From Tubulanus polymorphus (lineage: Eukaryota; Nemertea; Palaeonemertea; Tubulaniformes; Tubulanidae): a stretch of 64,000 nt of DNA. Of this stretch, positions 53,734 through 64,000 are shown in pieces. Position numbers and translations under genes: made by a program. The stretch covers positions 20,093,110 through 20,157,109 of the forward strand of contig NC_134030.1 of assembly GCF_964204645.1 (NCBI RefSeq), in the 5' to 3' direction. Positions within the stretch are counted from its first letter, which is position 1, and each line of letters starts with the position of its first letter. The notes below the pieces were generated by a model that made no database searches, was not told where the DNA came from, and worked only from the letters and a program-made list of their open reading frames with translations.

Positions 53734-55383
53734 CAATCGATCTAACTGACACATCTAGCCTGTCAACCGAAGCTTGATAGTTTAGTTTTGACTTCCAACG
53801 GCAGGTGCATATATCAGCTACATTTATTTCATAGAATATGCCTATTTCATAGATTTAACCCATTCACCGTATGTTACATTATTCTATCCCTACATTCAAA
53901 CCACTTCATACGAATTGATATTCGCCTATGAATGGCATTATTAAACGCATTTTCAGCAACAACAAGAAGACCAGATACATGTCTCTGCCATATGGCACTT
54001 AAATATTTTCAGTGTGAATGTAGTGTGAAAGAGAGTGTGATTGGGTGTACGAGGGTGGCATGAATATCATATAAACCTTAACAGGTTTCTTCATGTTTCC
54101 CTCCATCTTGAATTTTTGTATTTGTATTACTTTGTACGATTATTATAATTCAAAATGGAAAAATAAAATAACAATTATAATAATAATGTTCCAACCATCA
54201 CTCATTCAGTTCGGAATACTCTGTGATCTTGAGATGAGAATTTGTCCCTCTTATCCCTAATCTTCATATAGAGGTTTAGTTATGGATGGCTTCGTCCACC
54301 GGTCGCGTTTAGCTTATACGCCATAAATCGTGTTTATCAATAAGGGACAAACACATCTTCAGGCAATTTGATGATAGTTTATGTCTACGAGCAATCATTA
54401 CGAGCAGACGATCGATCGTAGGTTATATCGGAGCTGTGAAGGTAGTCAAAAATGTAACATCGGCAAATACGAGGAGAGTTAACCAGATAGGTACCAGCTT
54501 CACCACTTCAACCCACTCGTTCACATTCATGATTCGGAAGTAGAAGTACGGATGATTTATACTGAGTAAAAATTTAAATGTTAAATGTAAATCAAGTGTA
54601 TATACGAAGCACTGAAAATGCACCTGTTTATGATCGACGTAGTTCTGATTCGCAAATCGATCTAAAATATCTATCATTTACTTAAATACATAGTTCCATG
54701 TGTTAACTATCCTCTAAATTCCTATGTAAGATACTGAAGATCGTTTAAAAGCGGCCGTTTAATGGCCGTTCAGGTTTAAATTTTTGAAAATACTATCTTA
54801 GGAGTCCTTTTGTGTAGTTTTTCACAATCGAGTTTTCTGTTTTCTTGTTCTCCCACATAGCGCATTCGTACGGCAGAGTTTTTAGGCGTTTCAGATCAAT
54901 GCGTATATACTGGAAACGATGATAATTCGTTACAGGTTTGTTAGATGTGTTCCATTTCTTCGTTGTTCGTCTGTTCGTTTTTTTGTTCGTATTTTCATGG
55001 ACTCTAAAACTTAGAGTCCGTGGTATTTTCATAGAAAGCCGCGTTGTGGAACATATGATGATCGTAATGAGGCCGACAGTAGACTCAAGACCTTTCGAAA
55101 TAATTCATGATGCTCCACACAATTGATGGTGAGTAGGTTTGTAGTTCATACTGGATATAGAGCACACGTTACATTTGTACGCTCATATTTTTAGGTCATG
55201 CACAACTAGTGCCGCCATCCTGTTAATCAATTCCTGTCCGAACGCGGAAAAGAAACAAAAGCATGAACCCAAAGAAATCCAATAAACAGAAAAAAAAAAC
55301 AATAAGTAATCAGCATTTTCGATTTGGAGTTGGTCAAATTTATTCATCAGCAACAACAGTGTCGTTTAGTTAGATTCTCTTAG
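53734..55383. other. Intergenic region beyond gene D
   Basis: No supported gene. The first 300 bp resemble the upstream flanks of A and B. A 50-bp segment near 54085-54135 is an inverted copy of 27190-27245. Confidence 0.4.
54594..54745. repeat. Dispersed repeat (family with 28205)
   Basis: Third copy of the 150-bp repeat with the GATTCGCAAATCGATCTA core, ending in a 'gtaagatactgaagatcgt' stretch also seen in the first copy. Confidence 0.6.
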
Positions 55384-55712
55384 CTTACCGCTAGGGGCGC
55401 TAGTGCATACACAAGCCCGGAAATAAGAAAAAATTTTCTTGGACTGATTAAAACAGAATAGGTTAAAAGATTGAATTCGACATGATTATCTCGTAAAGAA
55501 AATCTAAAAGTTGACTCATATGAACCCATATATAGACAGGCGATAACAGACTCCAGGATAAGATATCCTCGCAGTATTTTATGAATTAATTAGCTTACTG
55601 TATTCAACATCACTCTGATGACGATTAAATCGAAGCGATGAAGCTTCTAAGCTACACCACAATTGAATAGTAACGGCGAGTGGCAGGCGGAATGATAGCG
55701 CCCCTAGCGGCA
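55384..55712. mobile_element. Possible foldback element
   Basis: CCGCTAGGGGCGCT at 55387-55400 and its exact complement at 55697-55710 bound about 325 bp without coding capacity. Target duplications are not clear. Confidence 0.4.
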
Positions 55713-56532
55713 AGGGGGGAACAAATCGTAAAATACAAGTGATTTCTATTTCGTACAAATGATCTGTGCTACGCAGCCGTCTCCGATGCTGCACGGAGCC
55801 GATACTCCACAACCATTAGATCCGATATTTTTTGGAACCACGTTATTTTTTTTGTCCATGTGTTTGCCCCTATTAACAAAAAAAAAAAACGTCACATGTA
55901 TAAATCCAATGAAAAGTAAAAAAACTTTTTACATGAAATCTTAGTTAAATGAGGCCTAAAAAATAACATTAGTTTTTATATTGGTTTATATTGGCGAAAA
56001 TGAACGACGATCAAAAAGTTTTTATGGTAAATTTGTAAAATATTTGACGATTTTCCTTCTTAACGAATACCCCATGTTTAACGCCTCCATAGGCCGAACA
56101 TTAAAAATCCCAGATTGACAGACAGGGGTTTCAGGGTGGAGGAGCCATACCTTTCATTTAAGCCCGGGTGCCAAGCTCTATTCAATAAAAATGCCTTAAG
56201 ATTGATTTCTAGACGCCATACAGCCTGTTGGATAGCTGACTAAATAGAGTTACTTTGAATTTGAATTTAATGAGTATTGAATTGAATTGGATTCGCTTGG
56301 ATACGTCTACTCATTCAATAGAAAATAATTCATGAAATTAAATCAGTTACAAAATGTACGAAAATGTACAGAATTTCATTTGTTATTTAGAAACGCTAAT
56401 ATCGATGACGTAGGGCACATGGAATCACGCAGAAACCCTTGAATAACGCTTAGTAGTTTTTGGAAATGTTTAGAAACATTTTTGTAACGGTTTTCGCGGC
56501 GTGAAAAAAGAGCTATTTTCATTTTGATTGCG
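55713..56532. other. Intergenic region, nothing recognised
   Basis: No gene or element supported. Any further 3' exon of the gene at 56921-57547 would have to lie here or beyond 56532, but I could not identify one. Confidence 0.35.
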
Positions 56533-56890
56533 AGCCTAGCACACATCGACACTGCGATTGGAGACACCTAGTTGCTACCGAACGATTACCCCGCGCACAT
56601 CGAAATCAAGTTACAACCGGTCAGTTGCAGCAACTCCATGGCGCGTGTCGATCGTCGAGATCCAGAGCGCGCACATCGACGGATATGCCTGCGATTGAGT
56701 ACAACCAGTTGCTCAAAAGTAGAACATGGGCAACTGGCTGGAACTGTAGATAGATCGACGCTTATCAATCGTAAGCTCGCTCACATCGACACATTCAAGC
56801 AACTGATCGTATCCAGCCAGTTCCTCTCATGCGCCGAAAACTGCCTTGCAACTAGTTGTCTCCAATCGCAGTGTCGATGTGCGCTAGGCT
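56533..56890. mobile_element. Foldback element (MITE family 4) with internal repeats
   Basis: 43-bp terminal inverted repeats with two mismatches (AGCCTAGC at the left tip, GCTAGGCT at the right) bound 358 bp. Between them the words CACATCGA and AGTTGC recur several times, as if the terminal repeat had been copied inward. No coding capacity. The right tip lies 30 bp from a splice donor of the neighbouring gene. Confidence 0.8.
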
Positions 56891-56920
56891 TAAGGCGACT
56901 GAGGTGGTAGCGATACTTAC

Positions 56921-57547
56921 GGATAGTTGTACATACAAAATGCTCGAGTGTAACCGGACGGACAGGTCACAACTGGATTTGCATTCAAACTGCTCGTGAT
57001 AACTTGATGATCATCCTTAGGATCACAGCCGACATAAGCCTGTAATAAGATATGCAACATTTTCATTAGCGTTATCATTTTCAAATATCTACACGATTTA
57101 TATCATCAATTAAAAGATATCCTTTTTAAGGATGATCATTTTGATATTGTCGCCTATTCATTTTTAAAATCGATCACCTGATGATATTCAGACACTTTGT
57201 TAAACGCTTGCGTACAAACAACTTTTTAGAGCTGCGATCTTGTTGGAAGAACTTCTCAGATGTCTTACCCTAACTGGTTTTTTAACATTCATCGTGTGAT
57301 AGGCCGTACACGCAAAGCCGTTGTCAGTGACCAACGCTCCGTCGCATCTGTCGTACTTATCGGGATAACAATAGCAACGCATGACTTTATATCCATTCTT
57401 GCATGTTATCTTGCTCGGGTCATCGTCCTCTAAACCACTTTCATTGCCGGTCCCACCCCAAGCGTGGCCGGTCGCCACGTGCAGAATACCAGACAAGAGC
57501 ATTACTGAAATTAAGTTTACTACAAAGAGTGCATCCTCGTTAACCAT
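56921..57547 (-). CDS. Secreted cysteine-rich protein, partial gene (gene E)
   Basis: Two exons on the minus strand are supported: 57269-57547 (donor after AGG, phase 0) and 56921-57039 (good acceptor ATTACAG; donor CC|GTAAGT, phase 2). The 3' exon or exons are not found. The first exon starts with a signal peptide-like stretch (about 28 residues), then TC-x-N-GYKVMRCYCYP and CDGA. The second has TCPSGYTRAFCMYNYP, so the protein seems to contain two related cysteine modules of about 60 residues. I do not recognise the family. A truncated MITE lies directly upstream and another element lies in the downstream intron. Confidence 0.5.
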
Positions 57548-57592
57548 CCTTGTTATATTGCCGCCCGCTGAAGCTCACGCCAACACAAACCC

Positions 57593-57782
57593 TGGCCGCA
57601 AACCCTTCATTGGTCTATTACAATCGCCCAGGATTTCTTGGGCGGACAGGTTCTCGCCTAGCGCCCACCAGTCTATACATCTAGCGAATAAGATGCGTCT
57701 TATAAAGTAAACGTCGTGCCGGTAAAAACGCATCTGATTGGCTAGATAGTGGGCGCTGAGCGGGAACCTGCCCCCCCCCCCC
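57593..57782. mobile_element. Truncated foldback element (MITE family 2)
   Basis: The left end TGGCCGCAAACCCTTCATTG and the central GGGCGCTGAGCGGGAACCTG match 26544-26786. The right end is missing and replaced by a run of C. It lies within 50 bp upstream of the ATG of gene E, so in its promoter or 5' leader. Confidence 0.7.
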
Positions 57783-59976
57783 TAGAGATCCCGTACCGCG
57801 TTACTTAAACACCGACACCTGTACCGCGGAAACAGAGGTCAGTTGCTGAATTTCGACTTACCAAATATCAAATATCTGGTGAACATTTCAAACTGAAACA
57901 ATTGAAATTTACCATTAATGAAATAAACCCTAATTTGTAAAATAAACGAAGCTAACTCTAAATGAAATAAACTCTAATTTTATGAAAATATTTGATAATG
58001 AAAGGAAGGAAATTTCACTCACGCTTTGACTGATTTTCACGCAGCAAAATCTCCGACCGTTATTCGTGGTATCAGCGAACACAGCTGTGAAACTGCGGTA
58101 GATTTTACTCGTCTTTTATTCACTCGAGTGCAAATGTTTGTGATTGACACCCGCAAACAAAATAAATGACACATGTTGTCGAACGGACTTTTAGGTCTAG
58201 ACATATTTTCACAGAGATTAGAATCTGATATGTTGTTATCGGTAGCGATAGTGGAGAATTTGATGAAGTTATATTTCCCAGCATAATAAATCCATATCGA
58301 GCACTAAACGCCAAATCGTACATCAGCTTTTGATCCAATGATTATTTTAACAATCCATTGACGAGCATAGATTCTGATTTAGATTTTCAATGAATGGGTT
58401 TCGATAATTTCGTTGTGGTTTGCAAACTTAACTATTTGGGATTGCGCGGGATCGCTCATTTCACGTCTCTCATGATATTAGATTATTGTTAAATGACTAA
58501 ATTAACGTGTTTGTATTCAGTCAAATGATGATAAAATTGGTACTCTTTTTATACTCCACCAACTAGGCTCCGTTGGTTTTGAAATCGGTTCTTCAATATT
58601 ATTGGTCGTTGTGCTTCACCGACTTGGTCTGATGTTTTTTTTGCATTAAAGTTGCATCACCAGCTGGCGATATACTTGGATTCTTTTGATATATATATTC
58701 ATATTTTGTTCATGATAAGATCGGTAGAATCTACTCCGATCTAATGAAAAATACCGAGTGAGAATTAGTTCAACGCAATTGAATCTGGAACAATGGTTTT
58801 TACTGCCAAATTGAGATTTGTAAAGTGCTGAAGTTTTAGAGGAATACATTAGATTTCAACTATATGTAAAATGATATGCATGACGTGCATAGAGATATAG
58901 ATATATGTGTTTAAAGAAGGCTTTTACCGGTAGATAAATATACTGATATCAAAAACAGTGCAAATCCACCTGTTGGTGACTGAAGTAAACTCGGTGCTTA
59001 AAGTAAATACGGGTCTGCGTATGTTTATTGTATCCCTCCGAATTTGAATGTGAAATATCGTAGATCGTTTAGTATTGTAACTGCAGCCGTTAGGTCAAAG
59101 TGTTTAGTAGACTTTTAAGGAGTCTATTTTTGCGGGATTGAATTCATCTTTTTACAATAGATCTTTTAACCATCTTGCCGATGTCCCGTTTCGACTCAAA
59201 TTGTTCTTAATTGTAAGATTACTTAATTAGTAAATTTGAAGCTGGGATGCAAAAATGCAGTCGATACAACATTTAAATATGCAAACATTAGAAGGCCTAA
59301 TTGTTTAGTAAATTTTGGTTTAATTGATTAGTAAATTTTTCAATGTAATGCAAATAAATGTTCCGAGATATTGCGCAGGGAAAGTTGTGATTTTCTTGAG
59401 ATCTCATCGTGAAGATTACTGAAAGTCTAGCTTCTTCGCCGAAATCAAAATTACGAATTCTTATCTTCATGATTTTCCTTAAATCGAGTCACCTTTTTGA
59501 ACATTCTTGATAATCACGATGTTTCCAGTTTTTGCCTGACACATACAATCCGTACTTCAAAATTATTTTAAAGGGCCGAAGTAGAATTAACCTCTTCTAA
59601 ATAAATCAATAGCCAATCTCTGATTTGGAAGATGGACTTATTTTGTGAAACAGGCAATTATCTTAGCATTTGCATAATGAAAGAAATTGTTTTGTATCAT
59701 ATCAAATCACAAGATTTCACTTTGTGTATAACTGTACCGTTTGTAAACTCACTCATACGCGGTTTCTATAAATTCTATTCATTGTGGGCTACACCGATAT
59801 AGACCTTATAAATTCACCGCTCCACTGACCACCTATACTGAACGCTGAGTGTGTCGGCTGATATCTGGTCAGACGGTGGTTGTTCGGTGTTAGGAGTGGT
59901 TCGGGTCGCTGTTAATTCAGTAGGATAAAACATAACGTGTTTGTGTAAGTTGAAATTATATTTGAGACCAGGGTGC
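57783..59976. other. Gene-poor AT-rich region
   Basis: No supported gene. A weak copy of the 28205-type dispersed repeat is present near 58938-59070. Confidence 0.4.
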
Positions 59977-60181
59977 GATTCAAGAATAGGGGACTATAGC
60001 AATATATATGTAGTGATAGTAATCAATTAAGTAATAATATTAGTAATTGATAATGATGATATATAATGATAGTAATGTATATAGTAATTAATGATGATTA
60101 GGGAACTAAACCTAAACCTAACCCTAATCCTAACCTTAATCCTAACCCTAATCCTAACCACTAGTCCCCTATTCTTGAATC
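59977..60181. mobile_element. Foldback element containing telomere-like repeats
   Basis: GATTCAAGAATAGGGGACTA at 59977-59996 and its exact complement at 60162-60181 bound 205 bp. The right half holds about eight degenerate CCTAAC/CCTAAT units (60109-60160), i.e. TTAGGG-like repeats on the minus strand. The left half has GATGAT-rich AT sequence. Confidence 0.75.
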
Positions 60182-60720
60182 TTACCGAGACGAGTTTCAT
60201 TTATAAATCTACTCGTCGTGCATTCATCGATGATATATTTCGATTATTATTAACAAGATGTGACAACAATCTCATGAAACTACGAGCATTAGTTATAATG
60301 CGCGAGAACTGAATTTATTGGATCGGACGCAGGGAAATCTAGATATTTTTCGACTTATTCAGTTCCATTTTACAACTTAACAATTCAACTGAAATGTCGA
60401 ACTTACGTGGGACTGGGCAAACTTTTTTTCTCGGAATCATTTGCATATAGTCACATGCCAGGGGTGGTCTCGTTTAGATTCTACGAACTGTAAGTATATA
60501 CGTATTGTTAGTTTGTATTCTGAATGAATTGACAGTTTTACATGCTTTACTGTTTGTGAATTGCTTAATGGTGAAAATGCAATTCCCTGAAACTCTAGTA
60601 GAGTAAAAAGCCCCCAACTCGATGAATTTTGGCCAGCAATCATTTTGTGTTCGACTGAGTTACCTCGTGGGGAATCGAGGCTTTAGACGAGAAGATACAC
60701 AATATCCGTGTATGATGATG

Positions 60721-60957
60721 ACGAGAGAAATCTCACAATAACGAAGCCAAGATTGAAAAATTCTATATCAGAATGATTGTATTTGAGGAACGACGTTTCG
60801 GCTAACAACTGTTAGCCATCATCAGGCTTTTGAGTTTATTCTCAGTACGCCTGATGATGGCTAACAGTTGTTAGCCGAAACGTCGCTCCTCAAATACAAT
60901 CATTCTGATATAGAATTTTATCAATTTTTGGCTTCGTTATTGTGGGATTTCTCTCGT
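60721..60957. repeat. Long inverted repeat with hammerhead-like cores
   Basis: Left arm 60721-60827 and right arm 60849-60957 are near-perfect complements over about 107 bases, with a 21-base spacer. Each arm carries one hammerhead-like core: minus strand 60797-60826 and plus strand 60851-60882 (CTGATGA, T, stem GGCTAAC/GTTAGCC, GAAACG). The two point away from the centre. Confidence 0.85.
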
Positions 60958-61583
60958 AATCGAAGTTTGACAATGCCTAAGAATTTTTTCATTCTAATTC
61001 AGAATCATCTTACAGTTTTATGTTTGATTGTGTGGAATACGTTTGTTTTTACTGGGAAATGTTTAAAAATTCTAATACGAATTGATTCTATGATTTGTAG
61101 ATAAAACGAGTTGTTTCTTTTTTGAATTTTTCAAAATACAGTCTAAAAGAATTCGTTTTTGAGTTTTGCATCTCGTACAAGGGGGGAGGGGGGGGGTATT
61201 ATTATCATTATCAATAACTGGGTTGATGGCATCTGTAGGGGGCCCTCACTAATGGGCATCTAACCTATACTCGAATGTTGCTTCTGTAAAAGTTATAATT
61301 AATCATACCAAAATTGTTGTTGATTTCTTTTTCAGCCATTCCTAAGTTTCTTAACGTCTGGACCTGATTGATATGATAGCATTGCCGTGCTTTCTCGACC
61401 AACCTGGACCGATAAACAACACCCGGGATCTATAGCCTGGATGTCACATGCGCAAGGAAAAAATACATAACAGATCGGAATGATCCATAAAGGTGCATTC
61501 GTCAATTGGTGAGTAGACGTTTTAACTGTTTATTGTGTATAGGAAACTTAGGTTAGGTCAGGTTTAAGCTTGTTCTAACATAT
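60958..61583. other. Intergenic region, nothing recognised
   Basis: A short G-run near 61182-61197; no gene supported. Confidence 0.4.
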
Positions 61584-63104
61584 GGACCCTCGTTACGGCA
61601 AACTCAGATACAATTAACTCTGTGATTTGTGTTTGAGTTCTGGTAAAAATTCATGTTTTTCCGCAAATTGATATTCTATTTTTGCGATGGTTTTAAATTG
61701 TAGAGTTCAGGTTTTACAATTCGGCTTTGGCTGGTTTTGAGTTAAGAGGAGTTCTAATATATTGACCGCACCAAGCAAACTTTTGATGTCCTGAATTTCG
61801 AATGAAATCATGATCAACCTTCTTCTATATCGTACAAACGTACGTGTAGCTATTTGTATCGTAGCAGAAACTTCCGTGAGAAGAGATGAATTTGAAAATT
61901 ATTTCGTAATAAATGATACAATTTCGTATCATTCGCAATAGATGAGACAATATGACGAAAATTAACATTCCAAAAATGTGTAAATATACCATAAATATAT
62001 CGCCATCTGATTGGTCGTAGAAGATTAGTCGGATTATAAGAACGTCGGTCTTTTATTGACGAACAGATTTTTTAAATCACTTGAACGCTTCGAGTTTGAC
62101 TATTTCACGAGATGGGCTCTTATTATAATATCGCCATGATGTAAACAGTTGTTGTCAAGACGAACAGGTATTGGATGTTGAGGATTCGGCGCAAACTTGA
62201 ACGGGTGGTTCTAAAAACGTCCCCTTCACTTATTTACACTTGTCGCAGTTTGCTTTTCTGGAGACTCGGTAGACGAGCTTGGTGGGCACAGGATGGCGCT
62301 CCGGCCCACGGACGAGACTTACTGATAGTTTTTTTTTTGCATTTTGCGATCATCCAGGAGACCACCTCGTTCACCAGACCTACCCCCATTACCATTACAG
62401 TCAACCTCGTTTCAGTCTTAGGCCACATCTGTTCGTATTTCAAATGCAGTAATTAACAGTAAGGCATCTTTTTGATTGGACATAGAATTATTCTCCAAAC
62501 TAAGAAGACCTAAGCGGGTTGATTGTAATGTCTCTGTAACAATTAAGAAATCGAATTAAGCTATGTTTGTGTTGGTCCCCTCTTTAATCTGCAGCGACGA
62601 ATCGGCAACTGTGAGAAAGAAGAGTATTCTCCGAAGAATAATGATGACATCGCTTAAATCGCTTTAGGATTTCTAGTTAAAGTTTGTTAGAATTTGAATA
62701 AAATTCGCGTTGGATACTATTTTGTTCCGTTTCAATTCTGATACTCTAGTCTGATCTGCGACAAGTGTAAATAAGAGTCTCTTTATTCAAACACTTCTTG
62801 TTCAGTCTCAAAAACCTGTAAACCAGTGCAATGCATCGTCCTGGCAAAATTGAATGCCAAGTTTGCTCAGTTCGTCCCGGTCTAATCGTAAGAAATCTGT
62901 TGAGTTGTTAAGAACCACCCTGTAAATGTGGGATGATTTCAGGAAGCTACGCTCATTCGCCGCTTCTGTGAGTAATGACTTCTCTGCTGTTGCTGAGTTC
63001 CAAAAATTCCGTTTCTTGTAGGTAGGTGAAATGTTGTAGGTGAAGTTATCATTCAGCCGTGTGAAATAGTCAAACTTGTGTGAGTTTTGTCGTAACGAGG
63101 GTCC
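61584..63104 (+). mobile_element. Decayed Tc1/mariner-like transposon
   Basis: Inverted termini of about 25 bp, GGACCCTCGTTACGGCAAAC on the left (61584) and its near complement ending at 63104, bound 1.52 kb, the usual size of this superfamily. Inside, 62260-62440 encodes remnants of the DDE domain in shifting plus-strand frames: WAQDGAPAH, then in another frame RPPRSPDLPPL, which match the (Q)QDGAPAH and WPxRSPDLxPLD motifs of Tc1/mariner transposases. No complete transposase survives. A clear TA target duplication is not visible. Confidence 0.7.
62260..62440 (+). pseudogene. Frameshifted Tc1/mariner-like transposase fragment
   Basis: The QDGAPAH block, holding the second catalytic Asp of the DDE triad, and the SPDLxPL block lie about 80 bases apart but in different frames, with stops between them. 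Only this part of the enzyme is recognisable. Confidence 0.7.
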
Positions 63105-64000
63105 GTTGTATGATGTTTATTGCAGGTATCAGTCCAGCTGTGTATTTGAACCGCACCACTTCCAAGTGTAAAGTCTTTGCAATGACTTTAAGAGGGTGTG
63201 CCGATCAAATGTCAGGTGTTCATTTTTTTGAGTTTAAGTCCGGGCGATCAGAAACTGAAAGCATACTAACAAAGGGACGAATGTTTGAGGGCTTGCGGGC
63301 TCCAGGCTACAGATTGATACCTGCATTGCTAATCGCTGTTGAAAATGGGTCAGTCTAAATCCTATCAGTAACAACCACCTTTTTGTGAAATGTTGACGCG
63401 AGGAATATTTGAAGTTCGCTGATTCTCGACATTAGGTTCGAACCCCACTTAAACCATCTTTAGAATCCGTGCTTTGAAAATTGAAAAGGTTCAAAACTGA
63501 TTGGTCCAGCTCGCATTATTAATTCCTTCGTATGATTAATATCCATTAAAAGAACAAGATAACACTGATGAATAGAAAACTTAATTTTGACTCTGGACTT
63601 ACACTGTACACAATTCAAATAGCACGAATTCTAAATCTAAATCTAATTCTCTTGAATTCCAAATCATTTCAAATTACCCCAAGCTAGTTCGGAATTTGAA
63701 ATTCAATCTATGTCCATGACAAATAGAATATACTTGAATTTTATTGAAAATACCGGTATAAATTAGTTTTACACAAAGCCCGTTATGAAGCCACCCGTAA
63801 TATTATTACACTTGATTTGACTAGGCATCTCGCACATCTTCTCGCCATGAACCAGCGGTATCCTCACTCGGGCGCCCTATAAAATAAACAATATGAACTT
63901 AAGAAAATTAAACTAGCTGAAGCTAGCCTGACCAGGCCCCGCCTATAGAGAGGGATACGTAGGCTGCTTCGTGTTTAGTCATGCGTGACCAGGACCCGCC
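63105..64000. other. Right end of the window, no supported gene
   Basis: A 92-codon open frame at 63080-63358 overlaps the transposon terminus and has no recognisable domain. Nothing else is supported. Confidence 0.35.

Noticed and set aside
60100-60165. A true telomere
   Set aside because: Only about eight degenerate units, enclosed by inverted repeats and followed by ordinary sequence on both sides.
63080-63358. 92-codon open frame at the right end of the transposon
   Set aside because: It begins inside the terminal inverted repeat and matches no motif; probably chance.

Overview
The window is eukaryotic, animal nuclear DNA. Genes are split by GT-AG introns. There are microsatellites, minisatellites, a tRNA-derived SINE, many small inverted-repeat elements, and pieces of a non-LTR reverse transcriptase and a Tc1/mariner-like transposase. 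The largest genes resemble the molluscan GRL101 type of receptor (LDL-receptor class A repeats plus leucine-rich repeats on a rhodopsin-type seven-helix domain), so a marine lophotrochozoan such as a mollusc is my best guess. That is an inference; no species is recognised.

Layout. Positions 1-11194 and 12324-23509 are two copies of one segmental duplication, offset by 12,323 bp at the receptor start codons. Each copy holds, in order, a two-exon gene for a tiny secreted six-cysteine (knottin-type) peptide, a reverse-transcriptase relic on the minus strand, a three-exon giant receptor gene of about 1,920 codons on the plus strand, and an antisense GPCR relic. A third giant receptor lies inverted at 43773-50259.

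Between and beyond the receptors lie four related minus-strand genes for small secreted cysteine-rich peptides: A 23920-26076, B 33129-36220, C 39700-40781 and D 51991-53595. Each has three exons of 16 nt, 49 nt and about 185-211 nt. They share a promoter block and a 3' flank. Intron 1 of A and B is filled by a 92-bp minisatellite; C has a short stretch of it and D only a remnant. D has an in-frame stop. An intron-less class A GPCR (30260-31210) and a probable coiled-coil exon made of 42-bp repeats (minus strand, 28548-29539) lie between A and B. From 54 kb on the window is mostly gene-poor. It holds a partial secreted-protein gene (56921-57547), several foldback elements, a near-perfect 107-bp-arm inverted repeat carrying hammerhead-like motifs, and a decayed 1.5-kb transposon (61584-63104).

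How it may work together (inference). The locus looks like a recently and repeatedly duplicated receptor and secreted-peptide neighbourhood. The three receptors are mosaics of near-identical and strongly diverged blocks, as gene conversion or block-wise diversification would leave them. The knottin genes are physically paired with receptor genes. Whether peptides and receptors interact cannot be told from sequence.
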